Below are positions 27,905 to 38,988 of a DNA stretch of 64,000 nucleotides, in pieces. Source of the stretch: Setoptus koraiensis. Lineage: Eukaryota > Arthropoda. The notes beneath the pieces were generated by a model. It was given only the letters and a program-made list of their open reading frames with translations. It made no database searches and was not told where the DNA came from. The stretch covers positions 4,526,001-4,590,000 of the forward strand of contig CM106585.1 in the NCBI GenBank assembly GCA_048013815.1. The letters run 5' to 3'. The stretch's first letter is position 1. Each line of letters starts with the position of its first letter. The position numbers and the translations under genes were made by a program.

Positions 27905-30900
27905 TCACATAACTTTATTTATAATGTTGACAATAGCTTCGGCGTTGTTCGCGAGAAAACTCTCGTGATTTCCAGGAAACTTGTACAAATCTATCCTTCC
28001 ATTGATTGACTGAATGAAATAGTGTAAACAAAGAAGTCAACGATTGTGGTTAGTATGATAGCTGAAGTCACTCAAAGTTATGAGATGATGAGACTCGCTC
28101 CTGATATAAAAAAAAAATTTCTCACCTTGGATAGCGAATAGTCATCGGCTGTTTTAACTCCATCCATATTAGCGATAACATCCTTTTGTGCCCTTATCAG
28201 TGTTGCATCACCAACGTAAGTCTTACTCGGCTTGTAGCTCAACAAGACTTGGGTCCGCCTATAATATCCCTCAATCGCGTCTAAAATATCATTCTGCTTT
28301 GATTTGTCGGTTATATTCAAAGAATGAGAGAGAATCTTGCAAGCTTCCTCAAATTTATCATTGAGGCCAGTCTTAATGGATGATAATTTTTTTAACACCT
28401 CCGCTTGATCGCAGGATCCTTTTGAATGATGCACCACGTATTCCTGGAGAAACTCATTCTCTCTTGATTCCAGCGCGGAACCTGAGAGCTTACCGAGCGA
28501 TTCCGCGACCCAAGGCGACATATCCAGCAGTATGTAGCGGCCTGGAACCAAATTCGTGCGACCCTCTCTTCGTCGATCTTGAATTAAAACTAATAGTTCA
28601 AATGCTATCGCACCACCATACGAATATCCAACAAGATCAACAACTCGAACATTGCTGGGATCCCTCATCTTCTGGTCACTCTTCAGTGTGGTCCAATTGA
28701 GATTTTCTAAATATTCAAAATAATATTCAGCGACTTCTGCGAACGACTTCAGCTTATTCAGCTTGTTTGTATAGTTGAGTCCAACGCATGGTCTAGAAAC
28801 ATTCTTACCAATCGTTTCCAATGGATCAAAAGTAGTATGCAGATGAGTGAGCACAAATACTGGCCGTGCAGTGGATGATATGGGTCGATCGTTCAGCATG
28901 AAGCAGTCTAATTTCGGCAGTTCGATTGGTGGATTAAATGCTGATTGTGTTCCGATCGATATTGAGAAGTTTGCCGCCTTGAGTGTTTCTACTTTCTTAA
29001 GAATCTCCGCATCATCCCCTCGTTTCTTGTTTCCAGAAGTTTTTTCTGTTTCTTCACTAGCGCCAATTTCTCTTATCCTATCGATAGTCAGAGCTCGTAC
29101 CTCTTGGGCCGTGAGAGATTGGCCAAACTCGCGCTCGATATATTGTCTTATCTCGACGGCCATGAGAGAATCTAAACCTAGCTCACCTAGTGTTGTTCCT
29201 CCATCCACCTTGCTGGCGTCTTTCACGCCCAGCACATGCAACACGGCCGCAACGAGATCTCCTCTAGTTGAGCCGCCAGACTTTTTATCTAGCAAAACAA
29301 GACTGGAACATATCGCAAATGGCGAACACAAGAGCTTAGCCAATGTAGAAAAGCACGATGGCATCCTTTGTGGAATGGTTCCACCAATAATTATGTCATT
29401 GCCGCCGAGGGTCTCGAATGCTATCCCGACGTCTCCAATGGCGCCCCATTGAATAGCAAGACCGTGTAGATTGTCTTGGCGACGTTGCTCGCAAACACGT
29501 TCCATGACTGAGTTGGCGTAACCGTAATTGGCTTGGCCTCCGTTGCCCTTGCCACAAGATACGGACGAAAAGGCTACAAACAAGGACATTTCGGGTGCAA
29601 CCTTTCGCGATATCTCGTCTAAGAACACGCACGCATCGGCCTTGGGCTTACAAACAAGATCGAAATCTTCGCTTGATATGTTCTCAAGTAGATTGTCCTT
29701 TAAAACGACGGCCAAGTGAAACAGACCACCGATTTCGCCATTTGGCGCTTGTTTCTTTGCCAATTTGAACAATTTCTCGATACCATCTCGTGTTGTTCCA
29801 TCTGCCATAGTTTTATCGACCACCAATAGTTTGCATTGTTTATTTTCCTCCAATCTCGACAAAACAACTTTCTGGTATCCAGTGCGTGCGCCCGACCGCG
29901 ATGTCACAACAAAATATCGACCACCAACTGATGCAAGCCATTTGATGAGTTCTAGTCCGAAACCACCAAGACCGCCTGTAATGATGTATGTCTTCGATGG
30001 ATCAAGCTCAAATCTAGGTATGGCTCGTAGGCCTCTTTTTGGCACTGATGAATTGGCAGAATGAGCATTCGGTTGTTTTTCTGGCTCGATTTCCACTAGA
30101 ATTTTCCCCATGTGTTTTCCTGTTGCCATGAATCTAAATGCCTCCTCAATTTTCTCTTTAGGAAAACAATGTTGCGGCAACGGCTTGATGTAGCCACTTT
30201 TTAGTCCATCTTGAAATACAGCCAGCCCTTGATCCAATTGTCGCATGAAATTGGGTGTCACTGTATCATAATCAAATACTTTGTCCAAGTGAACAGAATG
30301 GAATGTCTTGTTAATATCCAACATAGTCAATTCCAGTTTTGCATTCATAGCTTGATCGTATTTGCCTATTTCCAAGAATCGACCATTCTTCGCCAGACAT
30401 CTAACACTTGCTTGAAGTTTATCGTCCGCCAATGAATTGAGAACGAGATCAACACCACGACCTGACGTAGCCTCCATGATTTTCTGCTCAAATGAGCAAT
30501 CACGCGAGTTAAATATCTGGGCCTCACTCAGTCCGTCAGGATATTTTTGCAACAGAAATTGACGTTTCTCTTTGCTACCAACTGTGGTGAATACTTTCAA
30601 TTTATGATGCAGAGCCAACGTGATCGCTGCCTGACCAACGCCACCGGAGCCGGCGTGGATCAATATGGATTCGCCTTTTTGTATCTTGCCTCTAACGATT
30701 AGGGCCGCGATAACTGTCATGTAAGTGACAGGTAAAGTGGCTGCATCTTTTAGACTCATGCTGTCAGGAATTTCGAGCAATAGTGACGTTTTTTCGGGAC
30801 ATATAATCTCCGTGGCTATACATCTGCTTGGGATCATACCACACACTCGCTTTCCACTTGTGACATCAATTCCGGAAAATTCGAATCCTAACAAACAATC

Positions 30901-33900
30901 TTCGAGGGCTAATCTAATAGGTAAGGCATCCAGCGGCAATCGCCCAGTTGCCAACATAATATCTCTGAAATTGAGAGCCGAATAGTTAACTTTCACCAAT
31001 CGTTGTTTTTCGCCATCTACTGGATATGCCGTTGGCGTCTGATACCATTTGAAACTTGACAGGTCGCCCAGAGTTGACACATTTGCATAGGCTCTATGGG
31101 TTTCAATCAATTGTGATTCCCCACTTTCACACTTGTCGTCTGTATCGAAATAATCGTCCAATGTGATGTGCATAAATGATCCCCATTGTCCATCAGAGTT
31201 GATACAGTTCCAGAAAAGATCTTTTTTCAGTGCAACTTGGAAATTCGCGCTCTCTCTTATTGTCTCGATCGTCACGTCTTTCTCAAACTTTGTCTTGAAC
31301 GAATGACAGTCGAAAAAGCAGCGCAGATTGGCCAGGGTACCCACCTCTCTTTTGAGACATTGCACCAATCCCACGATACCGTTGAATGGGTTATTTTTCG
31401 TGGCGACACCGCAGAGCCATATAGTTTCCAATTCCTTCTTTTTTCCTTTGTCTGTTTCCTCCTGCTTTAACTCATCCTTCAATTGATTCAGCCAATTAGT
31501 ATAATTGCCATGCTGAACATGTATCAATTTATAAGCTTTGTTACCACAACTTCCTGATTGCTTCTTAGAATAAGTATCATTCTCTTTTAAACTAGAATCA
31601 ACCCCACAACCATTTCTATACAAATATAACGCACATCCGGTGGTGTCCATCTTTTTTCCTATCAATTCAAATTTGTATCGTCTCGCTTCGATCTCTAATA
31701 GCCGATTTCTGGCCTCACATGAACTTTGCGCCTGTTGCATTGCCTTGATGATATGATCATCAATTTCTTTTGATGGAACACTAGTTTGATTGGAGGAGTT
31801 GGTCTTAGCAACATGCTTCAATGCCAGTATAAATCTTTCTGCGAGGCTCAATTTGTATCGTGACATTACCAAGAGAAATCCGCCTTTTCTGATTACCCTC
31901 GCTAAATTGTTGAGTGTCGGAGATAGCTCATACGAATCTTCTTCGTTGATCGTGGTCGCATGACAACTTGTGTCGGATAAACAGACTGCATCGATGGGGC
32001 GATCTCTATTAATCAATGATAAAAGAGATGATTCACTTTCATGGCCGATGTCTTTCAGGATGTGCAATTTGACATTGTCATTTAGATTTTTAAAGTCATT
32101 TGGAGTCGGATGAGATAAAGTGTAGCTGAGTTTCGTTTGTGATGAAATGCTACTTATGAGTTTTTCCAAGTGTCCATAATGAATTGTATTGCCACTATTG
32201 ATTTCTAGTAGACGCAAATCACTTGTAAATTGGCAGCAGTTCTGAACGATTGTTTCTAGCATTGGTCTGGTGAAACGTTCAGTGCTAAAAGTAGAGAGTA
32301 TCATATCTTCACTGAAAATTTTTTCGTGTTTAATCATGGACTGAATCGTAAACGATATCAATGGTTCATTCTTGGTTTTTTCCAGAGAAGATTTCGATGA
32401 ATGGCTCAGCATCGAATCAAGCAATGACAGGAGCGTAAATGGCGAATTCTTGGCCAACTCCTCTGCTTTAGAATTGTCCGGTTGTGATTGTTGTTGACCA
32501 TTTTCTGTCGTTGTTGCTTTGTTCAATTCCTCATGACGAACAATTAAATGATCGCTGAGATATTGCTCTATCTCTTCGCTCTCTACATACTTAATGCCAT
32601 TGCGACTAATAGATTTAAGCAACCCGTTTGTGTCGGCTAACCTCGAGACAATGTTGTTACAAATCTGTTCATATCGCTCTCTGGATTGATTTTTGCTTAA
32701 TTCTAGATCTTTTACGGGTTCCTCGATGTCCAACAAAAATTTATAACTCTCCAATGTTGGCTCAGTCAACTCTCTTCTATTGACTGGCATGGCTTTTATT
32801 CCTCTCATCTCTATCCCATCAGTGATGACAATGCCTAGGATTGGATCGCAATAAGTATCAAAGATGCATTCTACTGATCGCTCTTCCTGATTGGATTGAT
32901 TGTTTTCATTATCGGTCGGTTCAATAGTGCTCTCTTTTGATGATTCTGTCACTATATAATCAACCTCGTTCTTACCAAAAAATTCTTTCACTTTCACGCC
33001 TGACTCGTGTATTTTACCAAGTATCACATCAGGATTGAATCTGATATAATCAAATCCAGTTGGTAAAAATAGAGCACCTTGAGTTGCGTGTGCGCAAATG
33101 GACAAAAATATTGATTGCAAGATGTTGTCAGTCAGAGCTACGAGTTGTCCGTTAAATTTGACCTTGACATGACGTCCGTTGCTCGAAGCCGATTGAATAC
33201 AACGGAATGTTTCACCATAGTCATATCCGTGCACCCTGAATTGTTTGTAGACATCATCATGACTCAGCGATTGTTCATTGTTTTCGTTGCTCAAACTATG
33301 AGCTATATCATCATACAAAAGACCCTTTGGATTGACTTCCGGAGATTTGGCGAAGCCATCAACTACAACTTGGCCACCCTCAGATACCACGAAATAGTCT
33401 GTCGCTGGCTCAAAAATTACAGATAGATCCACTGTTTTTTCTCCTAATATCACTGCTCTATGCAATCTAACATCTCGGAATTCGATAGGTTCATATGGTA
33501 TGACTAATTCACCGTCTTCTCCCCTTCTTTCGGTGAAGCTTATATCATGCATTCCTCGTTTGTTACATGAGAATACATACCACACAACGCATAAATATCC
33601 AGTTGCAGGATTCAGTACTCGGCCCTCCAGTGTATGACCTGAAAGGTATTTTTGGTTTTCATCTAGAAGATTGATGGGTTGTACCACGCGATTTGATTTA
33701 TCTGAAAAATAGTCAGGATATCTTGGAACACAGAACGGAATTGAGTGGTCCCATTTCATTAAAGAACTGATAGATGGCACCTGTTTTCTGACTGGTAATT
33801 TGATTTTCGGATAAAATGAACTCAATGTTGGATTAATGCCCATTTGAAACAGCTTGCCTATTGTGATGAAGAAATTCAGTAAGGGATTCTGGTCATTCTT

Positions 33901-36841
33901 TTTCATCAGTTTCGCATAAGATAATGGCTGATTGCTCGGTATGACTGTTCTGACAGTCGACTCAAATATTGCGTGGGGCCCAATTTCGATGACCACCTGG
34001 TCTGCATGCTGGATTCTTTCAACAGCCTGTCTAAAGTTGACTCTTTCGCACAAATTAGTTGCATAGTATTCTGCATTCGCCATTTTTAGAATTACTGAAT
34101 CATGGTCCTGACAGACACTAGAAAACCATTTATGTTCATTCCTGCTGTAGTCTGTGCCCGGATGCAACAATTTTCGTAAGTTTGCTATCAATTTGTTTTT
34201 GATATCGTCACGCATTATATGGGGATTGTGGAGTGCAAAATCAATGTTCAAGTCGGTGCACTGAATGCTTCCGCTATAATGCTTGCCAAGATATTGCAGA
34301 AACTCTCTGACGTGTTGTTTAGTGCCCGAAACTGTGACAGATTCTGGCCCGTTATCGCACGAAATGCATACAGTTGATGACGATTTTTGCTTCTTTTTTT
34401 CTTCAATGTAATTGTCTATGTTTTTTTGCGCTTCGTCAAAACCTAAACTAATCGCTACCATTGAACCTTCAATGAGATGCGCATTGTCTTTGAGCGTCGA
34501 AGCAATATGGTAGGCTAAAAGAATTGTTTCACGTTCGTCGAAAATTCCATCCGCATAAGCACACGCAAACTCTCCTACTGAATGACCAAGGATTCCACCT
34601 GAGGGTAAGATGTTTAGATGTGATTTTAAGATGTTGGTAAAAGCTATCTGAATAGCGGTTATTCCGACAAACGCATCAATTATTGCGAAGGTGTCGCCAT
34701 TTGCCGTTTCCAGTGATCGTATGAGATCGTATTCGAATGGCTTCAGTATTTCTTGTAATCTTTCAATTGTAGACCAAAACTGACTGAAATCTCGCATGCC
34801 TAACCCCATGCCTTGCCACTGCGAGCCCAAGCCCGGGTACACAAAGTAGCAAGCTACCGGTGCGCTATCTTGCAGATGGTGCTCAGCTCGACCAATATCC
34901 AACTTGTTGTGATCGGAATGACTGTTCGGCGAACTCAACTTACATTCGCAAATAGATCTATAGATTTCTGTTTGGGTTTTCAGGTCCAGTATGACAAAAC
35001 CACGCGCTCTCATCAATCTATCAATTTTGCCACTGCAAAGCGAATCTGTCAGGGCAAAAAAATCTCTTGTCAATGCTTTTTCTTTGACTCCTTCGGACAT
35101 GATAGAGTTGAAGAATGTCTCTAAACCCTGTTCGTGCCTGCCGAACATGAGAACTAAGCGATGACGTTCATTTGTCGCACTAAAATCAACGGTGCCGTCG
35201 TCTTTGAATGGCTCCACGATTGGCCTGTGATTTGAACGCAATATGGCATGCACGTTGGCCCCACCAAAACCATAACAGCTCAATGGTATGATGTGGGTAT
35301 TCAATTTTCGTTTCTCTGTTACAATCTGCACGCGTCCATCAGCAAGCGCTTCAATGTTAGGATTTGGCTTGTTAAAATTTAAACTTTTGTATATCATTTC
35401 ATTGTCGAGCATGAGAGCAACTTTTGCCAATGCACATAAACCACTTGCTACCTCCGAGTGACCCATATTCGTTTTGATGCTAGTGAGTGATAGCGGTCCA
35501 ATAGTTCTTTCGTTCGATGCATCTTTCGGACAATAAACACTCGATATGGCCTCGCACTCTATGGGATCACCGGCGGGTGTTCCAGTTCCGTGGGCCTCAA
35601 TTACTTCAACGTGATTTGAATGTAATCCGACTAGTGAATTTTTTGTTTCTCTTATCAGTGCTCCCTGTGTAATGGCCGCTGGAAAGGTGATGCCTTCTTT
35701 CTTGTAACCGTCCGCGTTCATTCTTGTAGCTAAAACCGTGCCGTATACTCTAAGAGCGGCATGCTTGCGTTGTAGAAAAACCGAAACACAAGCCTCGGAT
35801 TTGCAATATCCATCCACATCAGCGTCACCAAAACGAGTATAGCCAGTGGGTGATAACATTTTTAGTTTTGCGAATACTATGGTATTTTTAGGATCCAACG
35901 CTAAATTAACAGCGCAGACAATGGCCTGGTCAAGTTTACCGTGTTGGAAACTCAAAACTGCCTGTTGAAAGGCTCCGAAACCAGAGGCGCAGGCTAGATC
36001 GTATGCACAGGCTGGGCCTCGAAAGTCGTAGTACCTAGCGATTGCAGTTGCAAATTGAACGCTATATCCGCCTCCATCAAAATGGAGATCGTCACGCATT
36101 GCCTGCTCGGTTTCGCTCGTGAGAAAACTCAAAAAAATTCCAGTTTTAGTCCCTCGCAGGGAGGCGGGATTGACACCTGATAGGGGATTGGAATTGTTTG
36201 TTAGATTCGAACTCTTAGATTCGTTGCAGATTGAAGTACTCGGCTGCGCCTCAAGTTTGCATGCGAGAGTCTAAACTAGTTATCATAGTTCATTCAAACC
36301 TGCTGAGATTGAGATTTTTAGAATCAAACAGAGACGATTACTCACCTGAGTCCAAAATGGATTCGTAGACTCTCTCATATAACAATCTCAACTGGGGGTC
36401 AACAATTCTGTCCGCTCCGTAACCAAAAAATTCTCCATCAAATCGCCATACATCCTTCATGCGACCAGCCCTCGGTGGTAAATCCCACACTTGACGGGGA
36501 AAGCGAACCTCATCATTCTCAGTGCACATATCGCAGTTGTCGGTTAATAATTGTTTCAGTTCATCCATATTATCGGCGTTAGGGAAATAACCAGCCAACC
36601 CTGAAATTACAACATCGGTATCTGGAATGCTAAAAGGATCAACTATTTTCTCCGCTGCTTTTTTTGCTGATTTCATTGTAGTTGTTACAGTTTCAGAATA
36701 TTGCTGATTTTTCTCATAACTGGAACCATTTTCAGAGTGCGCCATTTCAAAGCCATCAATGGCATTCTCTGTGGTGTCCATTGAATTGTCGATCGGGTTA
36801 CTCTCACCCAACTGTTGAAGGTCTGTCGATAAAACAGGCAT
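27905..36841 (-). CDS. FASN: type I fatty acid synthase
   Basis: Three exons: 36841-36346, 36176-28126 and 28009-27905, with introns of 169 and 116 bp. Joined they encode 2883 residues, longer than the usual 2400-2500. Order: ketoacyl synthase (Cys about 228 in DLACASG, His about 361 in HGTGTP, His about 405 in KTNMGHSE); malonyl/acetyl transferase (Ser about 698 in GHSVGE); dehydratase (His about 1013 in GHTLEGRVLNPATGYL, Asp about 1182 in TDNILQ); a pseudo-methyltransferase region without a good SAM loop (about 1450-1680); enoyl reductase (GSGGVGQ about 2008); ketoreductase (TGGLGGFG about 2232, Tyr about 2383); acyl carrier (Ser about 2502 in GLDSLMAVE); thioesterase (Ser about 2684 in GYSYGG, His in GNHESF of the last exon). 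All catalytic residues needed for palmitate-type synthesis appear present. An N-terminal extension of about 67 polar residues precedes the KS. It acts in the cytosol with acetyl-CoA, malonyl-CoA and NADPH. The gene lies wholly between the 883-bp direct repeats. Confidence 0.96.
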
Positions 36842-38104
36842 TATCGATGTGTGATATGCTCTACTGTTGGTTGTGTTTATTTCTTTAGAGTTTATTTTTG
36901 TAATTGTTCTCTATTAGGAGAGCTCTTCCATGAAAATCTCGAGACACTTTCGTTATATACAACTCACTGTATAAGTATTGAATTTAGCTTGTCGTATTCA
37001 TCCAGTGGTGGGTTTCAAAATAAGATGCATCTACTTATAGACAATCATTGATGAATACAGCAACAAAATACAAATAATCAGAGTGAAACGGCCGAGTGAA
37101 AGATCTAAACATGGACAACATAATCGAAGTGTGAGCACGAGTTAAAAAAAAGTTCACCCTTAAAAGGCGAAGTCTGCCTCGAATTTCCGAATGGAAAAAT
37201 TTATCTCTATCTTGAAGAGGCGCCTCAGTCTCCGTTATCATTGTCAATCTCCAATTATAAAGCGACTAAAACTATTTTGCTTCCAATCCCTCGTCTTGCC
37301 ATCAAGCAACAGTCACTCCGAAATATCAGACTATTTTTTATTTCAATGTGCTGCACTAGAGTTTACTTAGTCAATGATTTCGGAGTAACGAGGGGAGCAT
37401 TTCATCGGATTCGATCGTGTCCGAAAAAAATTCAAAATTTAAGCGATAATATTGGTACGTATGAGAATAATCCATGCAAGCAGAGCATGGATTTTGCGTG
37501 ATGCTTACTCGTCGAATGTCTTTAACAGCGCCCATACAATTTAATGTAATACTCGATTGAGCCATCAAACCGGTTAGTGTGGAAATCTCAACTTGAGATA
37601 AATATCTTGATTGCTTTATCCGATTCTTATGATCATCTTTGCTAGTGACAGGTTCGGCATTTCTGACGTAATGTCTGCGTACTGTCTGGAAAATAGATTT
37701 TTTCTGGTTCTTTTCATAGGAAGTATGCGTTTTTTTTGAGTGGATCACCATATTTTCACCATTGCCATTTTACATTCTATGTAACAAGAGGTACATTTCA
37801 CCAGATCATATCGGTATTCGACAATCTCTGGTGTAATGTATACCAAGATAAATTTTATGTTGTCAAAATATAAAAAATGATTCTGTCTGACGGTTACTTT
37901 GTTGATATCGTGCTCATTCCCAATTCTGTTTGACGAACTCATTAACATCCTCCTCAGTAGTAGTGATATTATGAAACCGGTTAGAGTGAATCTGATTTCG
38001 TAACATATCATTAACGATAATGATATTAAGCGTTTAATTTGACACTCTTTTACAGATATTGCCTATTGGTCCAATAAGTAGCTAATACATCTTATAATTA
38101 GTTC
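36842..38104. other. 5' flank of FAS; right end of the inserted segment
   Basis: No gene recognised. GTATATAAC on the minus strand (36960-36952), about 115 bp upstream of the FAS start codon, is a possible TATA box. The stretch ends abruptly at 38104, where the right 883-bp repeat begins inside a ligase codon. Confidence 0.45.
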
Positions 38105-38447
38105 AGTTTTCATTGAGGGTCGCTATAAGGAGAGCATGATCTTGGCAAATAATTACTTGGTGTTCCCTACAGAAATCGAGGCACTTATCAGCGAGCATCC
38201 AGCAGTGGAGGGTGTATGTGTTGTTAAAAAGGAAGTGAAAAAGGATTTTGTGTATGATGTAGCGAAGGCATGTGTCACACTAAAACACGATAGAAAAACT
38301 ACAGAAGCAGAGATCATTGAATTTTTGGCCAAAAGAGATTCGCAAGCGATCCTCATGGGCGGTGTTGAGATTCTTGATAAATTCCCCAGGCTAAGTAATG
38401 GGAAAGTGGACAAGCAAACTCTAGCCAAATCCATCAAACATGATTGA
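38105..38447 (+). pseudogene. 3'-terminal fragment of the acyl-CoA ligase gene
   Basis: Encodes the last ~113 residues of the ligase at 24979-26830, starting inside LVFIEGRYKES and ending with the same stop. It differs by about two residues (Ile to Val in KACVTL, Gly to Ser in RLSNGK). It lacks the phosphate-binding loop and adenylation core, so it cannot be an active enzyme alone. The frame is still open, which fits a recent origin. Confidence 0.92.
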
Positions 38448-38988
38448 GATGTGTGTCAGTATTCGTACATGTCGACTCCCGCTGACGAAATGCGCGATAT
38501 CTCGAGTTCTATTATACCAATTTCGGCGAACCATATAAAAATGATATGAACAGACTGAAGTGCTCGTTAGATTAAAACGAAAACAAATTTGAAAAATTAT
38601 CATGTTTTTGACACGTACTCCACTCCCCTTCCCTTAAATATACGATAATCTTTCAGCTAAAGTAATAACTATTTTACTACATTTGTTTCAACACGAAAAT
38701 TTTAAAATGGAATTTATTTTTTTTTTCTATCAATTGATCGGTCTAGTCGCATGGTCTCTAGCAGAATCTGCAGAAGTCTTGGTGCTTTAGAAATCTTGCT
38801 CAAAAAAAAACATTTCATGTTCAGCCTCCAGAGTTCCTGTTTCGGAGATTGTGGAATAATTGTAGTCTGCGAGTTACAGTTTGCTTAGAGATAAACAATT
38901 GAATTTAGTTGTACTTCAACGTGTAAATAAATCTCAATATTTTATCAACCAGTTTGTCTAACGGGGCTTTAAGTGCCAAGTGGACGAA
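38105..38988 (+). repeat. 883-bp direct repeat, right copy
   Basis: Counterpart of 26488-27370, in the same orientation, about 884 bp here. Its right end forms the last codons of the intact acyltransferase. The left end cuts into the ligase coding sequence with no promoter or start. Confidence 0.93.

Noticed and set aside
28078-28125. Fifteen extra codons at the end of the large FAS exon
   Set aside because: They follow a GTGAGA donor and run into poly-T; the exon at 28009-27905 instead supplies the thioesterase His and the family-type ending.
28126-36176. The FAS-like gene as an animal polyketide synthase
   Set aside because: The methyltransferase region lacks a good SAM loop and the full set of reductive domains plus FAS-type thioesterase is present, as in ordinary animal FAS.
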